This document shows positions 1-8,130 of a stretch of 64,000 bases of DNA, in pieces; within the stretch, counting starts at the first letter, position 1; each line of letters begins with the position of its first letter. The notes below the pieces were generated by a model. The model saw only the letters and a program-made list of their open reading frames with translations, searched no databases and was not told the DNA's origin. The position numbers and the translations under genes are program-made. The DNA comes from an uncultured Alphaproteobacteria bacterium (GTDB lineage Bacteria > Pseudomonadota > Alphaproteobacteria > RF32 > CAG-239), in contig CAKQLF010000001.1 of NCBI GenBank assembly GCA_934254585.1, positions 124,001-188,000 on the forward strand, read 5' to 3'.

Positions 1-378
1 AGTTTTATTGTGGGCTTGAGCGGCTATTGTTTTATATTCTTCCGTATGAACCTTTTTAGGTTTGTAAACTTGCCATAAAACTAATAATTGGTATTTTTGA
101 GCCAATGTGCGGAATGGAATTTTTTCTAGATATTCAATAAAATATTCAGGGTCATAATAAGCGGCGTATAACGGATCTATTTTATCACCGACTTTATATT
201 TTTTCTTAGTCTCTTCCTCATATCTTTTTATATATTGCGGGTTGATTTTACGTTTTATTGTAAAACCCGTTATGGCTTTTTCTTCATCTGTGGTTAAATC
301 AATAAAATCAGATTCCTTTGCTTCAAGATTCTGCAATAGGGAAAAGAATATTCCTAACAATAATGTAATTTTTCTCAT
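1..378 (-). CDS. Partial secreted protein of unknown function (C-terminus off window)
   Basis: An open frame starts at the ATG at 378 and runs off the left edge of the window, giving 126 visible codons with no stop. The protein opens with MRKITLLLGIFFSLLQNLEA, a typical Sec signal peptide with probable cleavage after LEA. The mature part is rich in Lys, Tyr and Glu and has no motif I recognise. It ends in this window at a KTIAAQAHNKT stretch. A periplasmic or secreted location is inferred only from the signal peptide. The neighbouring metallophosphoesterase gene lies upstream on the same strand with about 100 bases between, so they could be co-transcribed, but nothing proves it. Confidence 0.7.
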   Translation of the reverse strand, partial: MRKITLLLGIFFSLLQNLEAKESDFIDLTTDEEKAITGFTIKRKINPQYIKRYEEETKKKYKVGDKIDPLYAAYYDPEYFIEYLEKIPFRTLAQKYQLLVLWQVYKPKKVHTEEYKTIAAQAHNKT

Positions 379-476
379 AATCAACCTCTGATTTAGAGAT
401 TAAAGCCTAAAATTTAATATATTCTTAAAAACAAAGCAGATGTTTAAATCTGCTTTGTTTGTGAACACATAATAAA

Positions 477-1592
477 TCAATTGTTGATATCTATAACGAC
501 AATCTCAGATTTAGTGCCGGTTTTAAATTTTATAGACCAATCAGAAATTCCGGAAGTGACAATAAAATCTGTAATATTTCGGCGTTCATAGCCATAAGTT
601 CTATCGTTGGCACCTATCCATTCTCCGACTTTGTTTAAGGGCCAAAGCTGTCCGCCGTGCGTGTGTCCGGACAGCACTAAATCTACTTTAGCCCGTGCTT
701 GATTTTTATAGTCGTTAGGTTGGTGGTCCAAAACGATAATGTATTTATTGTTATCTAAATTTTTTACAAGCGTTTCCATATTTTCTCGTCTGCCGCCGCG
801 CATAAATTCAGAAGAATCTTTGCGGCCTAAAATGTAATATTCGTCAGCAATCAAAACATTTTCATCTTGCAATACGGTTACGCCGTTTTTTTGCAGTTCC
901 GCAATCAACTCATCTCCGGAATATCCTCGGTGTTCCGGACTGTGATAGCCTTTATCGTGATTGCCAAAAGCAAAGTAAACGCCATAAGTTGTTTTTAGTC
1001 GGCCAAGTGCTTTTGTGGCTTTTAACATATCGGCAAGTTTTGTGTCGTCGTCAACAAAATCGCCGACAATCACCACAATGTCCGGATTTAGTTTTTGTAT
1101 TTTCTCAATATGTTTGGCAAATCCGTCACCGTCAAAAGTGGTACCAATGTGCGAATCTGCAAATTGTACAATACGCAAGGGTTTTGTGGTTTTATTTGTT
1201 TCGAGTTTGTAATGAGTTGTCCAAACATTATAGTCCAAAAATATACCAACCCCAAGCGTAACCAAAGTTAAGGACAAAGCAACAAGGCCGGCATAATAAT
1301 GTTGATATGGTTGCGCTCTAAAGTGTTCAATAAAGCCAAAAACGGCATCGCTAAGCAGCCAAAATATCATTAAATGCAATAAAATGATTACGGTATTCAT
1401 CAGGTTTAGACTTAAACAAAGTGCGCCAAACACCGCCAATATTGAAATTAAGCTAATAGAATAAAGCAATTTAGTGTTCTCGTGGCTTAGTTTTTGTATA
1501 AAATCAAACTTAGCTACGCGATTGGTTAAATAGGTTAAACCGGCTAAAGTTGAAAAAATTAAAATTACTAAAATTATAATCCACATCCGCAT
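477..1592 (-). CDS. Membrane-anchored metallophosphoesterase (YkuE/YaeI-like)
   Basis: This 371-residue protein has hydrophobic segments in its first 125 residues (about four membrane helices) followed by a calcineurin-like phosphoesterase domain. The metal-binding blocks appear in order: FADSHIG, VGDFVDD, FGNHDKG, LDHQP and SGHTHGGQLWP, so all catalytic residues look intact. Family members of this shape hydrolyse phosphoesters at the membrane; YkuE-type enzymes remove the phosphoglycerol headgroup or lipid A phosphate-type groups, but the substrate here cannot be read from sequence. The ATG at 1592 is preceded by AAGGAC as ribosome binding site. A perfect 18-base palindrome lies about 40 bases upstream of the start. 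Confidence 0.88.
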   Translation of the reverse strand: MRMWIIILVILIFSTLAGLTYLTNRVAKFDFIQKLSHENTKLLYSISLISILAVFGALCLSLNLMNTVIILLHLMIFWLLSDAVFGFIEHFRAQPYQHYYAGLVALSLTLVTLGVGIFLDYNVWTTHYKLETNKTTKPLRIVQFADSHIGTTFDGDGFAKHIEKIQKLNPDIVVIVGDFVDDDTKLADMLKATKALGRLKTTYGVYFAFGNHDKGYHSPEHRGYSGDELIAELQKNGVTVLQDENVLIADEYYILGRKDSSEFMRGGRRENMETLVKNLDNNKYIIVLDHQPNDYKNQARAKVDLVLSGHTHGGQLWPLNKVGEWIGANDRTYGYERRNITDFIVTSGISDWSIKFKTGTKSEIVVIDINN

Positions 1593-1628
1593 TTTGTTTT
1601 TGTCCTTTCATTTTTTATCAGCATATCT

Positions 1629-1646
1629 CTTAGAGTATACTCTAAG
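1629..1646. promoter_or_regulatory. Perfect palindrome upstream of the metallophosphoesterase gene
   Basis: CTTAGAGTATACTCTAAG is a perfect 18-base palindrome without a spacer loop, 37 bases upstream of the start codon of the metallophosphoesterase gene. A spacer-free palindrome fits a dimeric repressor operator better than a hairpin. It could also be chance in AT-rich DNA. No cognate regulator is evident nearby. Confidence 0.35.
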
Positions 1647-1781
1647 TCAAGAATTTTTTTTGAGTAAATATTTTTGTCAATAAAAAACTTGCTAAATAGA
1701 AAAAAATATGATAGCTTGCCAATAATATTTAATTATTTTAGCAATTTTTATATATGTTTAACAAATTAAAATTTTTTTGCT

Positions 1782-2150
1782 ATGGATTTAGAAACAAAAA
1801 GAACTAAGTTGGCAACTGTTTATTCTGATTTTGAAAATTCTTTTCGCAAGGTTGAAAACATTGGCACAATGTTTTTCCTAAGAGATAGCAGCGGCTGTGT
1901 GCTTCGTGACCTTGTTTATCGTATAATACGCGAGGAAGGAATTTTTATTGAAGTCTTGGCTCTTAATCAGAAACCGTATTTCGTTGGTTCAAAAAAACGG
2001 GCAATAGCGTTGTTTGAGGCTTTTGGCGGAAAATATGACAGGTCTGAGTGCTGCCATTATATTACGGCTCCGGAAGAACTGTGGATTTGGGAGCCCTGTG
2101 AAGATTTGCAGGCAATAAGTAAAGAAGATGCAATAACCGTTTTGTTCTAA
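1782..2150 (+). CDS. Hypothetical small cytoplasmic protein
   Basis: A 122-residue protein without signal peptide or membrane helix; no family recognised. It contains two Cys-bearing patches, RDSSGCVLRD near residue 35 and DRSECCHYI near residue 87, and a Trp-rich ELWIWEPCED segment near the end. The gene is monocistronic: AT-rich noncoding DNA lies before it and a strong terminator hairpin follows 12 bases after its stop. The RDSSGC string also occurs in the unrelated-looking protein encoded at 49593-50786. Start chosen at the only ATG near the 5' end; the ribosome binding site is weak. Confidence 0.65.
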   Translation: MDLETKRTKLATVYSDFENSFRKVENIGTMFFLRDSSGCVLRDLVYRIIREEGIFIEVLALNQKPYFVGSKKRAIALFEAFGGKYDRSECCHYITAPEELWIWEPCEDLQAISKEDAITVLF

Positions 2151-2162
2151 GCACTGAGTTAA

Positions 2163-2197
2163 AACACTCGATTTTGAAAAATCGAGTGTTTTTTTGT
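2163..2197 (+). terminator. Intrinsic terminator after the 1782 gene
   Basis: AACACTCGATTTT at 2163-2175 pairs with AAAATCGAGTGTT at 2178-2190 and is followed by a run of seven T. It is placed right after the stop at 2150, a canonical rho-independent terminator for the hypothetical gene. Confidence 0.9.
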
Positions 2198-2252
2198 TGA
2201 AATAGCTAAAAATATCGGCTATAATCGCCTCAAAATATATTATTTTTAAATT

Positions 2253-2843
2253 ATGAAGAAGAATATCTTTATATTCCGCCACGGATAGACAGATAAAAAT
2301 CTGGCTCAAAAATGGCAAGGTTCAGGTTGTGATGATGTTTTGAATGAAACCGGTAAGCAGCAGGCTAAAGAGTTGGCCGATAAAGTTAAAGACTTTGAGT
2401 TGGAAAAAATTTATTGCTCACCATTGATTCGTGCTAAACAGACTGCAAATTTTATTGTTAACAACAGCACTAAAAAAATTGATGTCAAAGTGATGAATGA
2501 CTTGCGTGAAATTTATTTTGGTGTTGCCGAGGGTAAAACTTTTTCAGAAGTAAGAAAAATTTTTGGCAGTGAATTTGAACAGTGTTTGCTTAATCCAAAT
2601 CAACAGACTTGGTTTTTGCATTTTCCTGAGGCGGAATCAAAATATGAGGCTTTTAATCGTGTTGATGCTTGCTTAAAAAAGATTGCGTCAGAAAAAGAAA
2701 ACACGGTTGGTGTGGTTTGTCACGCCGGTGTTATCAGCGCGCTGCAATGCGGATATCAATTAAAAAACGTCAGTTTTGAAAATTGCGCCGTTTTGCATTT
2801 GCAATATGATACGGAAAGCGGAAAGTTTGAAAAGATTAATTAA
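2253..2843 (+). pseudogene. Histidine phosphatase (phosphoglycerate mutase-like), broken by in-frame TAG
   Basis: Reading from the ATG at 2253 gives MKKNIFIFRHG, then TAG at 2286-2288, then TDKNLAQKWQGSGCDDVLNETGKQQAKELA and the rest of a histidine phosphatase in the same frame to 2843. The family motif is RHGET or RHGQT, so the stop sits exactly on the conserved Glu/Gln codon; GAG or CAG to TAG is one substitution. The downstream part keeps the second catalytic His (VVCHAGVISAL) and the ARQT-like SPLIRAKQTANF block. Translation from a later start such as TTG 2340 would lack the catalytic RHG and be inactive. TAG is used as an ordinary stop by many genes here, so recoding is unlikely. A nonsense mutation or a base-call error are the two explanations. 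Confidence 0.85.
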
Positions 2844-2844
2844 C

Positions 2845-2877
2845 GTAAAAGCCATCCTTTTTGAGGATGGCTTTTAC
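2845..2877. terminator. Bidirectional terminator between convergent genes
   Basis: GTAAAAGCCATCC at 2845-2857 pairs perfectly with GGATGGCTTTTAC at 2865-2877, giving a 13-bp stem between the phosphatase pseudogene and the convergent flavodoxin-like gene. The T content is modest on both sides, so it can serve both directions. Confidence 0.8.
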
Positions 2878-2895
2878 CTTGTATAGACAATGTTT

Positions 2896-3438
2896 TTAGG
2901 CGTTTTTACCAAATTCATAAGCTTGCTGCATAGCTTCTTTATTGTGCTCAATTTCGCCTTTTTGCCAAGCCCCAAGGCCGTAAACAATACCTTTCTCTTG
3001 GACATTATCCAAGCAGTCGGCAGTGAAACCGCGAAAACATTCAATTACTTTATCCATATGTTTTTGTATGGTGTCGGCGGCAGAGATAATAAAATAAAAA
3101 TCTTTGTTGGTTATTTGAGTATATTTAGTAATCGTGCGGTCGATAAATGTTTTCATTTGTCCGTTCATAGCATAAAAGTAAACCGGTGAAGCCAAAACAA
3201 TAACGTCAGAATCTATGATTTTTTGCAATATTTCAGCCATATCGTCTTTTTGTACACATTTGCCCGTGGCATTGCAAACACCGCAACCTAAACAATAATT
3301 AATTTTTTTATCGCTCAGACGAATTTTTTCAACTTCGTTACCTGCTTCCAGAGCTCCACGCTTGAATTCATCGCACAAAATATCGGAATTACCGTGTAAA
3401 CGCGGACTACCGGAAATAATTAAAATTCTTTTATTCAT
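2896..3438 (-). CDS. Flavodoxin-family NAD(P)H-dependent FMN reductase
   Basis: A 180-residue protein of the flavodoxin/NADPH-dependent FMN reductase fold. The FMN phosphate loop is visible as ISGSPRLHGNSD at residues 8-19 and the second FMN contact as ASPVYFYAMNGQMK near residue 83. Between them lies a cysteine cluster, NYCLGCGVCNATGKCVQKDD, typical of the subgroup of multimeric flavodoxins that carry Cys-x2-Cys-x2-Cys. It probably reduces flavin, quinones or other electron acceptors in the cytoplasm; substrate not assignable. ATG at 3438 is preceded by GGGAGA. Convergent with the phosphatase pseudogene. Confidence 0.87.
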   Translation of the reverse strand: MNKRILIISGSPRLHGNSDILCDEFKRGALEAGNEVEKIRLSDKKINYCLGCGVCNATGKCVQKDDMAEILQKIIDSDVIVLASPVYFYAMNGQMKTFIDRTITKYTQITNKDFYFIISAADTIQKHMDKVIECFRGFTADCLDNVQEKGIVYGLGAWQKGEIEHNKEAMQQAYEFGKNA

Positions 3439-3632
3439 AATATATTCTCCCTAATTTGTTTATTTAATCCTTTGAGACCACTTCCGGTCAAGTGTTTTTT
3501 TACAAAATTTTTCAGTTTATTTTCAGATTGCAAATAAATTAGGAAAATATCGTTAAAATTTATCATTTTCAGGTTTTATTCAGATAAGCATTGTGTTATA
3601 GTCCGGCGAATTTAATGATATGGAGAACTATA

Positions 3633-4766
3633 ATGAAAAAATTTGCCTGTGTTTTGTGTGTTTCGACGATGTTAGCCGGCAATGCGCAAGCAAGCGGTTT
3701 CGATTTTAGCCAATCCGGACTGGCCGGTGTTTATTATGGAGTTATGCAAACTCGACGACAAAATAATTATGATAATATGCCGAATCGGCTTGTTTATAGG
3801 CAAGACGGACGTTTTGAGGGGGCTTATAAGTTTGTTGATGAAACGCGATTGGGGGCTCACGCTGACTATACGTTGGCTTTTCGTCAACACGACAAAGATT
3901 ATAATGACGGAGATTGGCGTTTTTATCCCTATGCCTTAGTCGAAAATCCAAATTATGGTAAATTTACGGTCGGTTATTCTTATAATGCGGCGCAGCAATT
4001 GCATCAAGGGGCGCAAGATATCAGCTGGATAGGTATTCAAGACAGTAATCTTCCAAACTTTCTGACCAGTGCGAACTGGGTGAATGGTTTGAAAAAAACA
4101 AAATTTGCTTCGCCGAAATCAACAACAATTATTGATGACGGACGGGCAATGAAATTTGTTTATTTTACGCCGATGATTGGCAATACTAAGTTTGGTTTCA
4201 GTTATACACCGGAAAACGCCAGTCGCCGCGGTATGGTTAGTCGATATACGGATTATGAGAAAAACGAAGACGGTTACACCGCAGCAATGCAAAATAAATG
4301 GGCTGTCGGTTGGGGAGATGTTTATACATCAGCTGCTTACGGCGAATTTAACGGCACCGACAAAGAATGGGCTTTCGGCGCGCGGTGGATTATAAATAAT
4401 TTCAACGTTTCAAGCTCATATAAAAAATCATATATAGACGGTAATAAAAACGAAATAACCGTGGTTTCAAACAATCCGTATTTGCTTGATTTGTTTGATA
4501 ATTATCGCGAGGGACAATCTTGGGACTTTAGTATAGGCTATAAATTTTTCGATCGCTTAAAGGTTAATTTTGCTTATTTGCACACAGAAGCCGAAAATAC
4601 TCGCAATCGAGATGATTTGTATGTGCAGTCCAATAGTTTTGAAGTAAATAAATATGTGGAGCTGTTTTTGATTAACGGTTATATAAATTCAAAAGGGGTA
4701 AAACGTCAGTCAAAAAATAATAACCGCGGCTATGCAATAATCAGCGGAGTGGCGTTAAAATATTAG
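3633..4766 (+). CDS. Outer-membrane porin (Gram-negative porin family)
   Basis: 377 residues. MKKFACVLCVSTMLAGNAQA is a signal peptide cleaved after AQA. The mature chain alternates aromatic and polar residues in many short strands (for example GVYYGVMQ, YTLAFRQ, FGFSYTP, WDFSIGYKF, LKVNFAYLHTEAE) and ends in an aromatic residue, GVALKY, the terminal strand signature of beta-barrel outer-membrane proteins recognised by BamA. An exclusion-limited diffusion pore is the likely role. An in-frame extension upstream to a TTG at 3591 exists, but the ATG at 3633 has GGAGA at the right distance and begins the signal peptide. Monocistronic. Confidence 0.85.
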   Translation: MKKFACVLCVSTMLAGNAQASGFDFSQSGLAGVYYGVMQTRRQNNYDNMPNRLVYRQDGRFEGAYKFVDETRLGAHADYTLAFRQHDKDYNDGDWRFYPYALVENPNYGKFTVGYSYNAAQQLHQGAQDISWIGIQDSNLPNFLTSANWVNGLKKTKFASPKSTTIIDDGRAMKFVYFTPMIGNTKFGFSYTPENASRRGMVSRYTDYEKNEDGYTAAMQNKWAVGWGDVYTSAAYGEFNGTDKEWAFGARWIINNFNVSSSYKKSYIDGNKNEITVVSNNPYLLDLFDNYREGQSWDFSIGYKFFDRLKVNFAYLHTEAENTRNRDDLYVQSNSFEVNKYVELFLINGYINSKGVKRQSKNNNRGYAIISGVALKY

Positions 4767-4780
4767 AAGAAGTTTAAGAG

Positions 4781-5482
4781 CTAATTGAATTTTAAGGCAA
4801 TAGTGCAATTATTATTTGAACAGATGCACGAATTTTTAGCTTCTTGGAAAGTTAACGGCACACTTGATATTATGCCTTCATCTTTGGAGGCGTAATATTT
4901 GGTGTCGGGTTCGGAAAGAAGTTGGGTTTTAAGTTTGAAAACACCATTGTATTTGCCGTGGTTGTCTAAATAAGACACTTCTAAGCCGATGTAGTTTGGT
5001 GCAAATGATTTCCAGTCGGTAGTGGCGAGAATTCGGCATTGTCTTCGGGTTAATCCTGTAAAAAGCATCAAATAAGCGGTGGTTCCGTTATAGAGTTGTT
5101 TATATTTTTGCGGTTCATTGTATAGGCTGAAGTAAAGAATTTTTTCTTGCATAGTGAAAAAAGCTTCATAGAAAAATATTTGTCCGCCGAAACGATTAAA
5201 AATGTCGTAATTGTTATTTTCTCTGTCTATATGAATATCATAAGGCAAAAGCTCGCGCAGGATAATGTTTTCATTGTTAAAATCTTTGTAGACACCATTA
5301 TAGCTGCTTTTAATGTTTTTGGTAATGGTGATAATATCGTCATAAGTTTTTTTTATTTTATTGCGTTGATATACGCCAAAATAAATAAAGTACGCCCCAA
5401 AAATTAACAGGCAAAAGGGCAATAATATGCATAAAAATCGAATAAATTTGCTTAACTTATCAGTATATTTCTGTTCGGTCAT
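4781..5482 (-). CDS. Pilin-like membrane-anchored protein, paralog 1
   Basis: A 233-residue protein with one N-terminal membrane helix (residues 15-35) and an extracytoplasmic domain. It is a clear paralog of the product of 5571-6233: shared blocks are NRFGGQIFFYEA/NRFGGKIFFYDA, the LT-x-R/N-x-C-x2-L-x3-DW block and the last residues CTIALKF. The domain layout (helix, SSYNGVY-like turn, FGG loop, single Cys before a Leu-rich helix, C-terminal Cys pair) recalls type IVb pilin heads, and similar blocks occur in the RSMIE pilins of this window. There is no prepilin peptidase site, so it is not a standard pilin. ATG 5482 chosen over GTG 5485; ribosome site weak. Pilin relation is my inference. 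Confidence 0.7.
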   Translation of the reverse strand: MTEQKYTDKLSKFIRFLCILLPFCLLIFGAYFIYFGVYQRNKIKKTYDDIITITKNIKSSYNGVYKDFNNENIILRELLPYDIHIDRENNNYDIFNRFGGQIFFYEAFFTMQEKILYFSLYNEPQKYKQLYNGTTAYLMLFTGLTRRQCRILATTDWKSFAPNYIGLEVSYLDNHGKYNGVFKLKTQLLSEPDTKYYASKDEGIISSVPLTFQEAKNSCICSNNNCTIALKFN

Positions 5483-5570
5483 CACTTTGAACCCATTTTT
5501 TTGATAATGAATTAAGTGTAAAAAATATAAAATGTAACGTCAAGTAAAAAATATGAAAATAAACAAGATG

Positions 5571-6233
5571 TTATTGAAATTTTAAGGCAATGGTGCAGGT
5601 GCTTAATAAACAAGCGCAAGCTTTTTCAGACTCATTTTTAGTTAAATAGCGGCGAGAAATTGTTCCTTCATCACGGCTGTTGGAATTGACTTCAAATTTG
5701 TCAAATAAAAGGTAATTTTGCAAATTAAAAACGCCGTTAAAGCTTTTTTGTGCCGATAAATATGAGGCTTCAAGGCCCAGAAAGTTTGGAAATTTGCGCC
5801 GCCAATCTGTTCGGGATAGCTTTTTGCACTCGTTAGCGGTTAAGCGAGTTAAGAGAACAATGTAGGCACCGACGTAAGAAGAGTTTGTAAAATTATTCTT
5901 TTCGGTCGAGGTGTTGTAGGCGTCATAAAAAAATATTTTGCCTCCGAAGCGGTTGGAAAAATCATATCCCATAGCGTTTTCAGTGACTTCTAAATCATAA
6001 GGCAAAATGTCGTTTACAACTAAAAGTGTTGAGTTTAACACCGGATAACGGCCGTTAAATTTTTCGCTCATATTACCGGTTATTTGTTCTAAATCTTCTA
6101 TGGTTTTATTGAAATTCTGCTTAAAAAATAGATGTTCACAGGCAAAATATCCGCCGATAATCAAACATAATAACGGAAGTAAAAAACTTAATAATTTAAG
6201 AGCTGTTTCAACTGTTAGGCTTTTTCCCGTCAC
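5571..6233 (-). CDS. Pilin-like membrane-anchored protein, paralog 2, downstream of lexA
   Basis: 220 residues, one N-terminal membrane helix (about residues 13-32) followed by an exported domain homologous to the neighbour at 4781-5482. Conserved points are YDFSNRFGGKIFFYDAYN, NECKKLSRTDWRR, and a C-terminal cluster KACACLLSTCTIALKF with four Cys. The start is the GTG at 6233, preceded by AAGGAC 8 bases away. It begins only 18 bases after the lexA stop on the same strand, so it is probably transcribed with lexA and may rise during SOS induction. The tandem arrangement with its paralog indicates duplication. Function unknown; relation to type IVb pilin heads is inferred from block order, not from a search. 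Confidence 0.72.
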   Translation of the reverse strand: MTGKSLTVETALKLLSFLLPLLCLIIGGYFACEHLFFKQNFNKTIEDLEQITGNMSEKFNGRYPVLNSTLLVVNDILPYDLEVTENAMGYDFSNRFGGKIFFYDAYNTSTEKNNFTNSSYVGAYIVLLTRLTANECKKLSRTDWRRKFPNFLGLEASYLSAQKSFNGVFNLQNYLLFDKFEVNSNSRDEGTISRRYLTKNESEKACACLLSTCTIALKFQ

Positions 6234-6251
6234 TGTTGTATGTCCTTGGTA

Positions 6252-6905
6252 TCAATATTTGCGGATAATTCCCGAAAGCACTCCCTGAATCTTTACGCGT
6301 TCGGAAGTGTAGGTTTGAGTTTCATAATCTTTGTTGCACGGGATTAGATGGACGACATTTCCGTCTTTTTTTAAGACTTTCAGAGTTGCTTCGCTATTGT
6401 CAACCAAAGCTACCACAATTTTGCCGTTGTCAGCTTGTTCCTGTTTGCGAATAACAGCCGTGTCGCCGTCCATAATTCCGGCTTCAATCATAGAATTTCC
6501 TTCAATTGTCAAGGCATAATAGTTGCCCAAGGCCACCATATCGAAAGGAACGGGAATGGTTTCGCTTTCATTGGCTAAAGCTTCAATAGGCGTTCCGGCA
6601 GCAATTTTTCCGTATAGCGGAATTTGCACAGAACTGTTATGAAGTGCCTGTTCGCGTTTTTTTTCTTCATCAATAATGGCTTGCGGTTTAAAACGCGGCA
6701 GCCGAATCACTTCAAGCGCGCGTGCCTTATGCGGAAGTTTGCGGATAAAATTTCGTTCTTCCAAAGAGGTTATCAGGGCGTGAATACCTGATTTTGACTT
6801 TAAGCCGATTGCATCTTTCATTTCATCAAAAGACGGACACTGTCCTTTTTCGCGATTGACTTTATTGATGTACATCAAAAGATTATATTGCTTTTCCGTA
6901 AGCAT
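6252..6905 (-). CDS. lexA: LexA repressor, SOS regulator
   Basis: 217 residues. The N-terminal winged helix (MLTEKQYNLLMYINKVNREK, then SFDEMKDAIGLKSKSGIHAL) matches LexA DNA-binding domains. The autocleavage site is the Ala-Gly in KIAAGTPIEA. The serine nucleophile is in GNSMIEAGIMDGD and the general-base lysine in EATLKVLKKDG, so RecA-stimulated self-cleavage should work. ATG 6905 is preceded by AGGAG at 6 bases; an upstream TTG at 6911 is disfavoured. A perfect SOS box lies 19 bases upstream, implying autoregulation. A pilin-like gene follows 18 bases downstream on the same strand. Confidence 0.97.
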   Translation of the reverse strand: MLTEKQYNLLMYINKVNREKGQCPSFDEMKDAIGLKSKSGIHALITSLEERNFIRKLPHKARALEVIRLPRFKPQAIIDEEKKREQALHNSSVQIPLYGKIAAGTPIEALANESETIPVPFDMVALGNYYALTIEGNSMIEAGIMDGDTAVIRKQEQADNGKIVVALVDNSEATLKVLKKDGNVVHLIPCNKDYETQTYTSERVKIQGVLSGIIRKY

Positions 6906-6923
6906 AAACAACTCCTAAAATTT

Positions 6924-6938
6924 GTTCTATTTTAGTTC
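6924..6938. promoter_or_regulatory. SOS box (LexA operator, alphaproteobacterial type)
   Basis: GTTC at 6924-6927, seven bases, GTTC at 6935-6938: an exact GTTC-N7-GTTC direct repeat, the LexA operator of Alphaproteobacteria, unlike the CTG-N10-CAG box of gammaproteobacteria. Located just upstream of lexA, it indicates negative autoregulation and supports the taxonomic call. Confidence 0.92.
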
Positions 6939-6975
6939 TGTAAAATGCGTGAAGTCAAGTGCTTTTTATAAAAAA

Positions 6976-7959
6976 TTAAATCGACTTGTTGGCAACTACA
7001 AACTGTTCGCCGATTTTTAAAAACTTATCGGTGCGCTGCAGCTTCAGTTTTTCATAATCTTGCGAGCATAAATCTTTCAGGTTTTTATCAAGAACCAAGC
7101 GTAAATTTTCAAAAGTTTTTTGCGGATTGCGGTGAGCTCCTCCTAAAGGTTCTTCCACAATTTCATCAATAATTCCCAACTTTTTTAAATCTTGAGCGGT
7201 TAGATGCAAGGCTTCGGTAGCTTCTTTGGTTTTGTCGGCAGAACGCCACAAAATTGAGGCGCAGCCTTCAGGTGAAATAACAGAATAAATTGAGTGTTCA
7301 AGCATTATTACCTTGTCGGCAACCGCAATTGCTATGGCACCGCCGGAACCACCTTCGCCAATTACGGTGGCAACAATCGGAGTTTTTACCCGCAAACATT
7401 TTTCAATTGAGGCGGCAATGGCTTGAGCCTGACCGCGAGCTTCTGCGTCAACCCCCGGATAAGCTCCGGCGGTGTCGACAAAGGCTAAAACCGGAAGTTT
7501 GAATTTCTCGGCCATATCCATAAGCCGCTGAGCTTTACGATAGCCTTCAGGTTTTGCCATACCGAAATTATATTTTATGCGAGAATCCAAATCATTGCCC
7601 TTTTCTTGACCGATAACCACCACCGGTATGTCGTTAAACTTGCCGATTCCGCCAACCATTGCCGGATCATCTCCAAAGCAGCGGTCACCGCATAAAAGAG
7701 TGAAATCGGTGATAAGGGCGTTGATGTAATCCAAACAATGCGGACGGTTCGGGTGGCGGGCAATTTGCGCCTTTTGCCAAGGTGATAAGTTTCTATAAAC
7801 GTTTGACATATGAGTTTGCAGATGCTTTTCCAGACGTTTTATTTCTTTAGTAATGTCCAAATCTTCGTCTTTGGCAATCATTTTCAAATGTTGAATTTTT
7901 TCTTCAATATCAACTATAGTTTTTTCAAAATCCAGAATGACTGTTTCATTTTCGCTCAT
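6976..7959 (-). CDS. accA: Acetyl-CoA carboxylase carboxyltransferase subunit alpha
   Basis: 327 residues, the usual length for AccA. With AccD it transfers carboxyl from biotin on AccB to acetyl-CoA, the committed step of fatty-acid synthesis. Diagnostic blocks are LSPWQKAQIARHPNRP near residue 60, DRCFGDDPAMVGGIG, FVDTAGAYPG, VIGEGGSGGAIAIAVAD (oxyanion-hole glycines) and ISPEGCASILWR. The N-terminal about 50 residues form the expected helical hairpin. ATG 7959 is preceded by AGGGAAATAG. It lies upstream of lexA on the same strand with 70 bases between, including the SOS box, so the two are probably separate units. Confidence 0.97.
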   Translation of the reverse strand: MSENETVILDFEKTIVDIEEKIQHLKMIAKDEDLDITKEIKRLEKHLQTHMSNVYRNLSPWQKAQIARHPNRPHCLDYINALITDFTLLCGDRCFGDDPAMVGGIGKFNDIPVVVIGQEKGNDLDSRIKYNFGMAKPEGYRKAQRLMDMAEKFKLPVLAFVDTAGAYPGVDAEARGQAQAIAASIEKCLRVKTPIVATVIGEGGSGGAIAIAVADKVIMLEHSIYSVISPEGCASILWRSADKTKEATEALHLTAQDLKKLGIIDEIVEEPLGGAHRNPQKTFENLRLVLDKNLKDLCSQDYEKLKLQRTDKFLKIGEQFVVANKSI

Positions 7960-8130
7960 ATCTATTTCCCTATATGGTTGTCACAATTGCTCGGAGTTTA
8001 GCACATTTTTTTTAAATGTTTAGTCTTTTTTTTGTTCTGTTGATGATTGTTGACTTTTTTATAAAATGCTTTGCTATTGAAATATATGACGCTATAATGA
8101 ATATGTCTTGTTTTAAAAGGGTTTTGAACA

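Noticed and set aside
2286..2288. TAG read as an amino acid (code reassignment or pyrrolysine)
   Set aside because: Several intact genes here, including rpsK, rplW, rpsQ, and lptM, end in TAG at the expected place, so TAG is a normal stop.
3478..3501. Hairpin CACTT/AAGTG plus T run upstream of the porin
   Set aside because: Only five base pairs and no gene on the plus strand that would need a terminator.
6100..6288. Plus-strand frames opposite lexA, accA, ribosomal genes and others
   Set aside because: They mirror strongly conserved genes on the other strand or frame, lack ribosome sites and have odd composition.
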